Source of the DNA: Paraperibacillus esterisolvens
Lineage (GTDB): Bacteria; Bacillota; Bacilli; Bacillales; DSM-1321
NCBI RefSeq assembly: GCF_046237625.1
Contig: NZ_CP143545.1
Coordinates: 3,472,001 to 3,536,000 of the forward strand
Length of the DNA stretch: 64,000 bases
Direction of reading: 5' to 3'
Part shown: piece by piece, positions 41,473 through 49,925 of the stretch
How positions within the stretch are numbered: position 1 is the first letter of the stretch
How the letters are laid out: each line of letters starts with the position of its first letter
The notes under the pieces: generated by a model
The model's input: the letters and a program-made list of their open reading frames with translations, nothing else
What the model was told of the DNA's origin: nothing
The model's database searches: none
Program-made: the position numbers and the translations under genes

Positions 41473-42651
41473 TTATGCAAGCAATTCAAACACGCCTGCT
41501 GCTCCCATTCCGCCGCCTATGCACATCGTGACAACCCCGAACTGCTGATTCTGCCGCTTCATTTCATGGATGAGCGACAGTGTCAGCTTTGCTCCGGTGC
41601 AGCCCAGCGGATGGCCGAGGGCAATCGCTCCGCCGTTCACATTGACACGGTCAATGTCCAGTCCCAATTCCCTGATGATCTGGATTGACTGGGAGGCAAA
41701 GGCCTCATTCAATTCAAACAGGCCGATATCCGAAATTTCCAGGCCTGCAAGCTTCAGCGCTTTAGGTATTGCCGCAATTGGACCAATCCCCATCACCTCG
41801 GGCGGCACGCCTGCCACTGCGAAGGACCTGAATTTAGCCATTGGCTGAAGCCCCAGGGAACCTGCCTTCTCACGGTCCATCACCATTACCGCGGCAGCCC
41901 CGTCACTTGTCTGGGAGGCGTTTCCTGCTGTGACTGTTCCCCTTACGTTAAAGGCCGGCCGCAGCTTTGACAGGATTTCTGTTGTAGTGCCTTCCCTTAC
42001 TCCTTCATCCTCTGAAAATAAAACCTGCTTCTCTTTTAATTTATTGTCTGACCCAACATGGCGGATGGTCACGTCTACCGGGACAATTTCATCCTGGAAT
42101 TTCCCTTCCCTTATAGCCCTGGCTGCATTTGTATGGCTTCTTACAGCAAATTCGTCTTGATCTTCACGGCTGATGCCATATTTCTTTGCCACTTCCTCGG
42201 CTGTATGGCCCATGCCCATATAGTATGCGGGCGCAGTCTCCGCTAGCTGGACGTTCGGCCTGGTCACATGGCCCATCATCGGCACAAGACTCATTGATTC
42301 AGCTCCGCCCGCTATGACGGTATCAGAATGTCCGAGCATAATTCTTTCCGCACCATATGCGATTGTCTGGAGGCCGCTCGAACAATAGCGGTTGATCGTG
42401 ACAGCCGGCACGGTATGGGGAAGCCCTGCGAGCGCCCCGATATTTCTTGCCATATTCAGGCCCTGCTCTGCTTCCGGCATGGCACAGCCGATGATAAGAT
42501 CATCAATATTGCCTTCATAATCCCCTGCCCGCTTCAACGTCTCCTTGACAACCAGGGCACCAAGGTCATCCGGCCGCACATGTGCCAGTGTCCCCTTTTT
42601 TGCTTTTCCAACCGGCGTCCTCGCACCGGCTACGATTACTGCTTCCCTCAT
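41473..42651 (-). CDS. fadA: Acetyl-CoA C-acyltransferase (thiolase) FadA
   Basis: The 392-residue thiolase has the acyl-binding cysteine in INRYCSSGLQTIAYG near residue 90, the histidine in VNGGAIALGHPLGCTGAK near 350 and the second cysteine in TMCIGGGMGAAGVFE near 381. It cleaves 3-ketoacyl-CoA to acetyl-CoA. GGGGGAGGA precedes the ATG. It lies 47 bases after fadN in the same operon and is separated from fadE by 188 bases. Confidence 0.95.
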   Translation of the reverse strand: MREAVIVAGARTPVGKAKKGTLAHVRPDDLGALVVKETLKRAGDYEGNIDDLIIGCAMPEAEQGLNMARNIGALAGLPHTVPAVTINRYCSSGLQTIAYGAERIMLGHSDTVIAGGAESMSLVPMMGHVTRPNVQLAETAPAYYMGMGHTAEEVAKKYGISREDQDEFAVRSHTNAARAIREGKFQDEIVPVDVTIRHVGSDNKLKEKQVLFSEDEGVREGTTTEILSKLRPAFNVRGTVTAGNASQTSDGAAAVMVMDREKAGSLGLQPMAKFRSFAVAGVPPEVMGIGPIAAIPKALKLAGLEISDIGLFELNEAFASQSIQIIRELGLDIDRVNVNGGAIALGHPLGCTGAKLTLSLIHEMKRQNQQFGVVTMCIGGGMGAAGVFELLA

Positions 42652-42698
42652 GAGAATCCTCCCCCTGTTCGTGTTTCTGTATCGTTACAAAACCGCCT

Positions 42699-45083
42699 TC
42701 AGTTGCGGAGCGGCTTTCCCTTCAAGAGCATATGCTGCATCCTCTGCTGGGACTTCCCTTCAGCAACAAGGGCAAGAAAAGCTTCCCGTTCAAGGTCAAG
42801 CAGATACTGTTCATCAACTTCTGTACCAAATGGCACCTTTCCTCCTGCCAGCACATATGCCAGCTTTTTCGCGATCTTCAAGTCATGCCCCGAAATATAG
42901 CCTGAAAGGTGCATCGCATTGGCACCCAGGAGCAGGGCGGCATATCCTGTTTCCCCCACAACCGGCACCTTCTTGCGGACCGGTGCCTGATAGCCTGCTT
43001 CACTCAGGGCCAGCACAGACCGCTTAGCGTCGTGCAGGAGGTGATCCGGGTTCATGCTGATGCTATCTTCTTCACGAAGGAAGTTATTTTCCCGGGCTTC
43101 GGCGGCAGAAGTGGAGACCTTTGCCATCGCTATCGTTTCAAAGACTTTATTGGCTACCTTTTGCAGGTCAAACTCCACACCCTTTGGCATGTTCTCCAGA
43201 TGCTTCAGGTACAGCTCTTTATTTCCGCCGCCGCCCGGAATCAGGCCGACCCCTGCTTCTACAAGTCCCATATATGTTTCCGAAGAAGCCTGGATCCTTG
43301 CGGCAGGCAGGCAGACTTCCGCCCCTCCTCCGAGGGTCATGCCGAAAGGAGCTGCGACCACTGGTTTGCTGCTGTATTTAATCTTCATCATCGCCTGCTG
43401 GAAGTGCCGTACTACCATATCCAGTTCATAAATATTGTCATCCTGTGCCTCCATTAAAATCATGGCCAGGTTCGCTCCCACGCAGAAATTTTTGCCCCGA
43501 TTCCCTATTACGAGTCCTTTAAAATTCCGCTCTGTTTCTTCAACGGCAAAATTAATCATCTGTGTGATATCCAGTCCGATGGCATTGTTTTGTGAATGGA
43601 ATTCCAGCAGTGCCACCCCATCGCCCATATCAATCAGGCTTGCTCCGCTGTTCTTCTTGATGACTCCGTTTTGCTTTTTCAGCTTTTTCAAATCTATATT
43701 TTTGGGATTCACAATCAGTCTCTGATAATCACCCTTGTTAAAGAAAGAAACATCTCCGTCTTCCTCTTTATAGAACGTGCCTGTACCGCCCTCTGCGAGT
43801 TCCTTCACCCAGGCCGGGACAGTCCTTCCTTCCTGCTCCATTTTTCCGATGGATCGTTCAAGGCCGATGGCGTCCCATACTTCGAATGGACCCTTATCCC
43901 AGCCAAAGCCCCATTTCATGGCCTGGTCGATGGCGGCAATATCATCCGCGATCGTGCCGGCAAGCTCTGCGGAATAAATGAGAACAGGACTGATAATATT
44001 CCAGAGCAGCTCTCCTGCCCGGTCATCGGAGTATACAAGCGCTTTCAATTTTGCCGCTGAGCCTTTTTCCTGCCTGCTCATTTCAGTGGCCGCTGTTTTC
44101 AGTTTTTTGCGGGGCACATATTCCATGGTTTCATAATCCAGCTCAAGGATATCCTTCCCCTGCTTCAGGAAGAATCCCTGTCCTGATTTGCTTCCGTACC
44201 AGCCATTATCAAGCATTCTTTCAACAAATGGGGGTAGCTTAAAAACTTCTTTTTCTTCTCCATCCACCTGTTCATACACATTCTTTGCGACATGGGCGAA
44301 CGTATCGAGACCAACAACATCCAATGTCCTGAAGGTCGCACTCTTTGGCCGGCCGATCATCGGACCGGTAATGGAATCCACCTCGCCGACGCTGTAGCCG
44401 CCTTTTTGCATTTCCCTCACTGTTACCAGCAGCCCATATGTTCCAATCCGGTTGGCGATGAAATTTGGGGTGTCCTTCGCTTCTACAACGCCCTTGCCAA
44501 GGACATCTTCGCCGAATTCCTTCATGAATGCCAGGACACCTTCATCAGTGGATGTAGTCGGGATAACCTCCAGCAATTTCAAATAACGCGGCGGGTTGAA
44601 GAAATGTGTTCCGAGGAAGTGTTTCTTGAAGTCATCACTTCTGCCTTCCGCCATGGCTTCAACGGAGATGCCTGACGTATTGGAGCTGACGATGCTTCCT
44701 TCCCTGCGATATGTGTCCACCTGCTGAAATACTTTTTTCTTGATCTCAAGGTTTTCAACCACCACCTCGATGATCCAGTCCACTTCAGCCAGCCGCGGCA
44801 TATCGTCATCAAAATTCCCTGCTTCAATCAGATTTAAATTACTCTTTGAAGTCAGCGGAGCGGGCTTTTGTTTTAATAATTTCTGAAGCGCTGTGCTGCT
44901 GATGCGGTTCTTTACTGCTTTATCCTCCAGCGTAAGGCCTTTTTTTGACTCCTGCTCTGTCAGTTCCTTTGGAGCAATATCCAGGAGCAATGTCGGGATT
45001 CCTATGTTGGCCAGATGGGCCGCGATGCCGGAGCCCATTACGCCTGAACCCAGGACGGCTGCTTTTCTTATTTGAAGATCCAA
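42699..45083 (-). CDS. fadN: 3-hydroxyacyl-CoA dehydrogenase/enoyl-CoA hydratase FadN
   Basis: The 794-residue protein is bifunctional. The N-terminal half is the NAD-dependent dehydrogenase, with AAVLGSGVMGSGIAAHLAN at the start and FNPPRYLKLLEVIP near residue 140. The C-terminal third is an enoyl-CoA hydratase/isomerase domain with PVVAAPFGMTLGGGAEVCL near 580. The domain order is the reverse of E. coli FadB. The start is TTG 45083, after AAAGGGGGAA. A perfect FadR operator lies about 40 bases upstream. Confidence 0.95.
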   Translation of the reverse strand: MDLQIRKAAVLGSGVMGSGIAAHLANIGIPTLLLDIAPKELTEQESKKGLTLEDKAVKNRISSTALQKLLKQKPAPLTSKSNLNLIEAGNFDDDMPRLAEVDWIIEVVVENLEIKKKVFQQVDTYRREGSIVSSNTSGISVEAMAEGRSDDFKKHFLGTHFFNPPRYLKLLEVIPTTSTDEGVLAFMKEFGEDVLGKGVVEAKDTPNFIANRIGTYGLLVTVREMQKGGYSVGEVDSITGPMIGRPKSATFRTLDVVGLDTFAHVAKNVYEQVDGEEKEVFKLPPFVERMLDNGWYGSKSGQGFFLKQGKDILELDYETMEYVPRKKLKTAATEMSRQEKGSAAKLKALVYSDDRAGELLWNIISPVLIYSAELAGTIADDIAAIDQAMKWGFGWDKGPFEVWDAIGLERSIGKMEQEGRTVPAWVKELAEGGTGTFYKEEDGDVSFFNKGDYQRLIVNPKNIDLKKLKKQNGVIKKNSGASLIDMGDGVALLEFHSQNNAIGLDITQMINFAVEETERNFKGLVIGNRGKNFCVGANLAMILMEAQDDNIYELDMVVRHFQQAMMKIKYSSKPVVAAPFGMTLGGGAEVCLPAARIQASSETYMGLVEAGVGLIPGGGGNKELYLKHLENMPKGVEFDLQKVANKVFETIAMAKVSTSAAEARENNFLREEDSISMNPDHLLHDAKRSVLALSEAGYQAPVRKKVPVVGETGYAALLLGANAMHLSGYISGHDLKIAKKLAYVLAGGKVPFGTEVDEQYLLDLEREAFLALVAEGKSQQRMQHMLLKGKPLRN

Positions 45084-45120
45084 AGCAATTTCCCCCTTTA
45101 TATCCAATGGTCCAGTTATT

Positions 45121-45138
45121 TGAATGAATACTCATTCA
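45121..45138 (-). promoter_or_regulatory. FadR operator of fadNAE
   Basis: TGAATGAATACTCATTCA matches the Bacillus FadR consensus TGAATGAATANTCATTCA at every position. TTGGAC at 45151-45146 on the minus strand may be the -35, so the operator covers the promoter. Long-chain acyl-CoA should release repression. Confidence 0.9.
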
Positions 45139-45297
45139 TTTTTTGTCCAAAAAAATTTGGGTGCTGAACACATTTTCCTTGTTGTTATAAATATAAAATA
45201 TTTCTGACAATTTATCAACTGCGAACGGGCAGTTTCTTTATTTTTTCTTTTATGGACTTTGGATATGGGGCAACCTAGCATAAGGGGGTGAGAAAGA

Positions 45298-45411
45298 ATG
45301 GCTAAGGTGAAAAAGAATCCTTCCAAGGCAGGCGTGAGTGCTGCCAGTGTAAAAGGGAATGCGGGGCCGACGGTCGAGATGGCCGATCATAACAAGAAAA
45401 CAAAAAATTGA
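45298..45411 (+). CDS. yuzL: Small YuzL-family protein, 37 residues
   Basis: The frame from ATG 45298 encodes 37 residues, MAKVKKNPSKAGVSAASVKG at the start and ending HNKKTKN. It closely matches the YuzL family as I remember it, a short basic protein of spore formers located next to the yus genes. AAGGGGGTG lies six bases upstream. The sequence resembles small acid-soluble spore proteins in size and charge, but function is unproven. It is divergent from fadN. Confidence 0.8.
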   Translation: MAKVKKNPSKAGVSAASVKGNAGPTVEMADHNKKTKN

Positions 45412-45600
45412 CGCCGGTTTTAAAGCATATTATACTCACAAACCTTACAGAAAAAAACCTAGTCAAGACCAGGAACGAGTATAATGGGGCGGTTGGAGCG
45501 GAGTAAGGCGAAAGCAGGAATGCCGTCAAGGTTAATGATGTTCACCTGGCTGCAGGAAGCCTTATGATCGATGCAGCTGCCTCCCCTTTCCACAAAAAAA

Positions 45601-45631
45601 CTGACAGACCTGAGCATGCCCAGCCTGTCAG
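45601..45631 (-). terminator. Terminator of yusU
   Basis: CTGACAGACCTG and CAGCCTGTCAG pair with a one-base bulge; on the minus strand a run of seven T follows. Confidence 0.75.
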
Positions 45632-45885
45632 GTTCCTGGTTTATTCTTTTGATTCCGATGCTTTTCGTTTAGTTCTTTGATTTCAGAAATCAATGTGATC
45701 ATTTCCGCCTTACCCACTGGATAAAGTTCATTCCAGTGTCTGACCAGTGCCGGCATTGATTTAGAAATATGGGTATACAGAGCCCACGCCTTTACCTTCT
45801 CCTGCAAAGCCGGATCATCACTTCCAAGCAGAAGCTCTGTGTATTTTGCGAGCAGCGCATCCAGCTGCCCCTCAAATTCACTCAT
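45628..45885 (-). CDS. yusU: DUF2573 family protein YusU
   Basis: The 85-residue protein is mostly helical with the conserved block VKAWALYTHISKSMPALVRHW at about residues 31-51 (21 positions, middle part KSMPALVRHW). It matches DUF2573/YusU; function is unknown. AAAAGGAGGG precedes the ATG. In B. subtilis yusU neighbours the siderophore ATPase gene yusV; here a broken siderophore-binding gene is adjacent, which fits that neighbourhood. Confidence 0.75.
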   Translation of the reverse strand: MSEFEGQLDALLAKYTELLLGSDDPALQEKVKAWALYTHISKSMPALVRHWNELYPVGKAEMITLISEIKELNEKHRNQKNKPGT

Positions 45886-45989
45886 TATAAGCCCTCCTTT
45901 TTTGTTCTTACAGGCATTTATAATGCGGGCAGGTCATGCATCTCCTGCCTCATCTACGGCCGGCCCTCTCCTTCTAATGAAACAAAGCG

Positions 45990-46133
45990 TCAGGTTTTAA
46001 GCATGAGCCGGTGAAGCCAGCCTGATTCACGGTCATCTGTCTCAATTATGACATACTCAATGGAAAGATCCAGGGTTTTCCTGAAAATCTCAATGGTTCG
46101 TTTTTTATGCCGGGTGATGTCCGGATTTATCAT
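45990..46133 (-). CDS. Doubtful small ORF of 47 residues
   Basis: A frame from ATG 46133 opens MINPDITRHKKRTIEIFRKT and ends WLHRLMLKT. No ribosome binding site is visible, and its first bases overlap the remnant of the siderophore-binding gene on the other strand. It could be the C-terminal piece of a lost gene or chance. I do not recognise it. Confidence 0.25.
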   Translation of the reverse strand: MINPDITRHKKRTIEIFRKTLDLSIEYVIIETDDRESGWLHRLMLKT

Positions 46134-46465
46134 AAGGACTCATTTTCAGGGGTGGTCCTTGGCCAGGTCTGCTTTGCCAGGGCTGAAGGACAGGGTGCCA
46201 ATGACTTTGCCAAAAAGAATGTGACAAAAGAACGGATCCCTGCCATGGACGGAGATTTGATTTTTTACTTTACATATGAAGAAGGCGGCGGCGAGGCAAC
46301 CGAGCTGGTGAATGAGTGGCTGAAGGATCCTCTTTTCAAAAACCTGAATGCAGCTAAAGCGGCAATGTCCATAAAGTGGACGACGCCATCTGGAATACAG
46401 CCGGAGGGATCTTGGCCGCAAACCAAATGCTTGATGATCTGAAAGGATTTTTCTCAGCAAAATAA
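46107..46465 (+). pseudogene. Truncated, frameshifted iron-siderophore ABC binding protein
   Basis: Only the C-terminal third of a YfiY/FeuA-type siderophore-binding protein remains. VRIYHKDSFSGVVLGQ, FAKKNVTKERIPAMDGD and LVNEWLKDPLFKNLNAAK read in one frame; then KVDDAIWNTAGGILAANQML and the end GFFSAK read in another, so one base is missing in the A run near 46356. Signal peptide and N-terminal lobe are absent. The matching permease and ATPase genes are not in the window. A weak hairpin with eight T follows at 46472-46507. Confidence 0.85.
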
Positions 46466-46621
46466 TACAAAGAGGCCGGGCCGATAAGTGCCTGGGCTTT
46501 TTTTTGTGGATTCCCCCCTCTGCCCCGGCAAAGTATCCTGGAGCAAAACAGCTTATTTCCATCCTAATCATTAGAAAAATGCAGGGCTATCCTGATAGAA
46601 TAAAAAAAAGGAGGAGAGGCA

Positions 46622-47197
46622 TTGAGAAATTTACAGAACTGGCTTGATTCAGCAATGACCCGGGAAGAATACATCAGCAGTATGACAGTGCACCGAGAAA
46701 ATCTGGAGAAGGTATATCAAGGATTTACACTGAATGAAGCGGACCTGGTCCAATTAGAAAAAATCAGAGAACAAAAGCTTCAGTCCGTCATTCTTACAGC
46801 TGACTGGTGCGGGGATGCCATGGTGAACCTTCCGATATTCATGCATATCGCCGACGCTGCCGGAATTCAGGAACGATACCTGATCCGGGATGAAAACCTT
46901 GAATTGATGGACCAGTATTTGACTAATGGAAAATCACGCTCCATCCCCATTATAATCTGGGTGCGCCCGGATGGAACAGAGGCAGGGAAATGGGGGCCGC
47001 GCGCACCCGAAGCGGAGGAACAGGTCACTGAATTGAAAAAAGACCTCCCCGGAAAGGATGACCCTTCCTACGAAGCTGCCTTTAAGTTATTCGCATCAAA
47101 CCTGAGTGCCCAATTCACTGAAAACAAGTCCCTGTGGAAAGCAATCAGCGAGGATATGATTTCCGCCCTCCTGGCTGCGGCAGAAAATAAGAAATAA
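46622..47197 (+). CDS. Thioredoxin-family protein with a single-cysteine active site
   Basis: The 191-residue protein has a thioredoxin-like domain in which VILTADWCGDAMVNLPIF near residue 55 holds only one cysteine (WCGDA rather than WCxxC), and RSIPIIIWVRPDG near 117 holds the cis-proline. The helical N terminus (1-45) and C terminus are extra. There is no signal peptide. With one cysteine it cannot be a classic thiol-disulfide oxidoreductase. Start is TTG 46622 after AAGGAGGAG. Substrate unknown. Confidence 0.75.
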   Translation: MRNLQNWLDSAMTREEYISSMTVHRENLEKVYQGFTLNEADLVQLEKIREQKLQSVILTADWCGDAMVNLPIFMHIADAAGIQERYLIRDENLELMDQYLTNGKSRSIPIIIWVRPDGTEAGKWGPRAPEAEEQVTELKKDLPGKDDPSYEAAFKLFASNLSAQFTENKSLWKAISEDMISALLAAAENKK

Positions 47198-47212
47198 TCT
47201 TTCACCAGCTGC

Positions 47213-47238
47213 GTTTAACCAGCCTCATAACTTGGTAT
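47213..47238 (+). promoter_or_regulatory. SigB-like promoter before the BA3454-family gene
   Basis: GTTTAA at 47213-47218 and TGGTAT at 47233-47238 are 14 bases apart; the SigB consensus is GTTTAA, 12-14 bases, GGGTAT, so there is one mismatch. It lies 70 bases before the start of a putative stress protein gene. Confidence 0.5.
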
Positions 47239-47307
47239 ATAGTATCTAGCAGACCCGCCCGGCCCAGGGCGGGTCACGATTATAACCAAGGAAAGGCTGA
47301 TCAACCG

Positions 47308-47460
47308 ATGGTGGAAGTAACCGTTACACTAGAATATAAAGGAAAAAATTATATGACGAATGTCCTTGTAAGCAGCGGCGCTCAGGAAGAGGAAATATTC
47401 CGTACCGCACTGAATCAGGTCAAAGATCAATGGAGTCCTGAAGACAGCTTCTTATATTAG
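47308..47460 (+). CDS. BA3454-family small stress response protein, 50 residues
   Basis: The frame encodes 50 residues starting MVEVTVTLEYKGKNYMTNVL, with a conserved EEEIFRTALNQVKDQW helix. It matches the BA3454 family of short Bacillus stress proteins as I remember it. The ribosome site is weak; AAGGAAAGG lies about 13 bases upstream. A SigB-like promoter precedes it and a terminator follows, so a general-stress role is plausible. Confidence 0.7.
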   Translation: MVEVTVTLEYKGKNYMTNVLVSSGAQEEEIFRTALNQVKDQWSPEDSFLY

Positions 47461-47466
47461 ATATTC

Positions 47467-47498
47467 AAAAGCCCTGCCTCCTAAGAGTCAGGGCTCTT
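47467..47498 (+). terminator. Terminator of the BA3454-family gene
   Basis: AAGCCCTG and CAGGGCTC pair around a 12-base loop, followed by TTCATT. Confidence 0.55.
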
Positions 47499-47627
47499 CA
47501 TTCTGGAATTAAAATAGTTCATAAATCGTACATTATTTTCCATTTAATAGTCTCTCAATTTGTTATAAAATAGGTTTTACGGAAAATTTATCCCTTGAAA
47601 GTAAAAACATAAAAAAGGAAGTAGTTC

Positions 47628-48656
47628 ATGAAAAGATTATTACCGCTTGCATCAGTATTAGCGGCAGCTTTAATGCTGTCCAGCTGTGGCACCTCAGCCA
47701 ATAATGAAGCAGCATCAGATAAGCAGGAGACCAAACAGGAAAGCCAGAATAAATCAGAAAGCCCAGAAAAGAACGCAAGCCCTTCGAATGAAGTGAAAGA
47801 TTCCAGGGCGAAAGAGGATACCGGTAAACAAAGTATAGAAAAAGAAGAGACGGTCAAGGAAGCTCTCGAGGCGCCTAAGGCAGAGGAAAAAAAGCCCTCC
47901 GTGCCGGACTCACCAGCAATTGAAAAAAAACAGGAGCCCGCTGAGCAAAAGGAGAAAGCACCTTCTGCCCCCGCCTCAAAGCCGGCCGAAAAACCCAGGT
48001 CCAATGCACCTGTAAAACCGGCTGCACCTGCAGCCCCCGCTTCCCCGCCCAAGGAAGATATTAAGGTTACAGCGCAGCCCGATGCCATCCCTGTTCTGAT
48101 CAATAAACAAAATAAGCTCCCGGACAATTATGCACCGTCAGATCTGGTATATACAAAAGTTCCCTTCATCTTTGCCGAGAAACTTGAGAAAAAGAAGATG
48201 AGAAAAGAAGCGTCCGATGCACTGAACAGGCTGTTTGCCGGAGCAAAAGCGGACAATATCAAGCTTCTCGGGGTATCTGCCTATCGTTCCTACGCCACCC
48301 AGACAGCCTTGTTCAATGCTTATGTCAAGAAAGATGGCTATGAAAAGGCGAGCACATACAGCGCTGTTCCAGGAACCAGTGAACATCAGACAGGGCTTTC
48401 CATTGACGTGACAGGCGGCAGCGGCGCTTGTCCGGCCGAATCTTGTTTTGGCGCTACAAAAGAAGCAAAGTGGCTGAAGGCGCATGCTGCGGAATATGGA
48501 TTCATCATCCGTTATCCAGAGGGCAAGAGTTCCATAACCGGCTATAAATATGAACCATGGCACCTTAGATATGTCGGTAAATCGATGGCCTCTGAAATCA
48601 TGAGCCGCGGAATTACCCTTGAAGAATATTTGAATGCCGTACCAGTCAGCAAATAA
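47628..48656 (+). CDS. M15-family D-alanyl-D-alanine carboxypeptidase lipoprotein
   Basis: The 342-residue precursor has a lipoprotein signal with lipobox MLSSC (Cys about 20). A long, low-complexity linker rich in lysine, glutamate, proline and alanine (about 25-145) should span the wall. The C-terminal VanY/M15 domain has GTSEHQTGLSIDV near 245 and EPWHLRYVG near 305, the zinc and catalytic residues. It trims the terminal D-alanine of peptidoglycan stem peptides. GGAAG precedes the ATG, and a strong terminator follows. Confidence 0.9.
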   Translation: MKRLLPLASVLAAALMLSSCGTSANNEAASDKQETKQESQNKSESPEKNASPSNEVKDSRAKEDTGKQSIEKEETVKEALEAPKAEEKKPSVPDSPAIEKKQEPAEQKEKAPSAPASKPAEKPRSNAPVKPAAPAAPASPPKEDIKVTAQPDAIPVLINKQNKLPDNYAPSDLVYTKVPFIFAEKLEKKKMRKEASDALNRLFAGAKADNIKLLGVSAYRSYATQTALFNAYVKKDGYEKASTYSAVPGTSEHQTGLSIDVTGGSGACPAESCFGATKEAKWLKAHAAEYGFIIRYPEGKSSITGYKYEPWHLRYVGKSMASEIMSRGITLEEYLNAVPVSK

Positions 48657-48660
48657 TGAA

Positions 48661-48697
48661 AAAAAGAGACTGTCCGTGTGTGGGACAGTCTCTTTTT
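48661..48697. terminator. Bidirectional terminator
   Basis: AAAAAGAGACTGTCC and GGACAGTCTCTTTTT are perfect complements around a short GTGTGTG loop and serve both convergent genes. Confidence 0.9.
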
Positions 48698-49801
48698 TTA
48701 TTCAACATCGATGATGGTATCTCTGTCTTTATGAAGCCTGTAGAGCCTGTAGGTATGGCTGACAATCACCTTCAGGACAGCATAAAATGGAACCGCTAGA
48801 ATCATTCCCAGCAGTCCGGCCATGCTGCCGGCAACCAGCAATAATAGGATGATGGTGAGCGGATGGATATCCAGCCTCTTCCCCATGATATATGGAGATG
48901 ATAGATTTCCATCGATCTGCTGGACTACAATTGCTACGATCACTACTTTTAACGCCATGAACGGAGAGACGATGAAGCCGATGATCAAAGCAGGGATGAT
49001 CGCAATGAATGGACCGATAAAAGGGATGACATTTGTCAGCATGGCAATTGCGGCAAGGATGAGGGAATAGTCTATCCCGATGATCAGATAGCCGATATAC
49101 ATCATGACCCCTACGATCACACTTACCAATGCCTGGCCCTGGATATAGGCGCTGAGGGCGTTGTCCATATCCTTCATGATCTTCTTGGCTTCTTTTGCCT
49201 GAAGATAAGGAAGGAAGCGCAGCACTCCGTTGGGTGCCCCCTGCCCGTCCTTTAATAAATAAAAAACGATAAAGGGCACGGTTACCGCAACAGTAGCTAT
49301 GCTTGTAATGATTCCCAGGATGTTCGTAATCCTGTTTCCAAGATTGGATACATTCGTGCTGGCAAAATCATTCAGCTTCGCCGTCACTTGATCAAGTGTT
49401 ACATAATCGTTCTCCTCAAACCTTGAGAACCACTTTGTCTCCCTAAGCCCGATGATCTTCTGTCTCAATGTATCCAGCAGTTTCGGGAAGTTGTCGATAA
49501 ATCCCTTAAACTGCTGCTGGAGCTCAGGTCCGATCCAGACCATGAGTACGGCCCCAAGTCCGATAAATAATAAATAAATCAACAGAATTGATAGTGCCCT
49601 CGGCACCTTCCTTCTTTGCAGGAAAACAACGATCGGGCGCAGCAGATAATAAATCACCCCTGAGATCAGGAACGGGATGAAGAGTGTCTGGAATAATACT
49701 TGTACCGGCCTGAAAATGAACGATACCTTTGTGCTTAAATAAATGATCACCAGCAATATGATGATTCCATAGCCCAGCCGGAAATACTTTGAATTTGGCA
49801 A
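48698..49801 (-). CDS. AI-2E family transporter
   Basis: The 367-residue protein has about eight membrane segments in the pattern of the AI-2E/PerM family, with a soluble loop (about 95-150) and the conserved PFIGPFIAIIPALIIGF segment near 263. Family members export or import varied substrates, including sodium and possibly autoinducer-2; the substrate here is unknown. Start is TTG 49801 with GAGAGGTGAG upstream. The C-terminal end is short and charged. Confidence 0.85.
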   Translation of the reverse strand: MPNSKYFRLGYGIIILLVIIYLSTKVSFIFRPVQVLFQTLFIPFLISGVIYYLLRPIVVFLQRRKVPRALSILLIYLLFIGLGAVLMVWIGPELQQQFKGFIDNFPKLLDTLRQKIIGLRETKWFSRFEENDYVTLDQVTAKLNDFASTNVSNLGNRITNILGIITSIATVAVTVPFIVFYLLKDGQGAPNGVLRFLPYLQAKEAKKIMKDMDNALSAYIQGQALVSVIVGVMMYIGYLIIGIDYSLILAAIAMLTNVIPFIGPFIAIIPALIIGFIVSPFMALKVVIVAIVVQQIDGNLSSPYIMGKRLDIHPLTIILLLLVAGSMAGLLGMILAVPFYAVLKVIVSHTYRLYRLHKDRDTIIDVE

Positions 49802-49903
49802 ATTCTCACCTCTCGAAAAAAATAACTAAGATTATTATACTTGATATTTTTCTATAACACAGCTTTTTACCAATGAGCAGGCTTTATAAACCCAAAAAGG
49901 AAA

Positions 49904-49924
49904 AACCCGGCAAAAGGCCGGGTT
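49904..49924 (-). terminator. Terminator of the SEDS gene
   Basis: AACCCGGC and GCCGGGTT are perfect complements around AAAAG; TTTTTCC follows on the minus strand. Confidence 0.75.
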
Positions 49925-49925
49925 C

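Noticed and set aside
45412..45600. Possible remnant of a gene between yuzL and yusU
   Set aside because: I could find no frame longer than a few tens of residues with recognisable protein; nothing can be supported here.
46146..46571. A 141-residue minus-strand frame
   Set aside because: It lies antisense to the siderophore-binding pseudogene, whose protein similarity is clear on the plus strand.
47588..48127. A 179-residue minus-strand frame rich in serine, alanine and glycine
   Set aside because: It is the antisense shadow of the low-complexity linker of the M15 carboxypeptidase lipoprotein.
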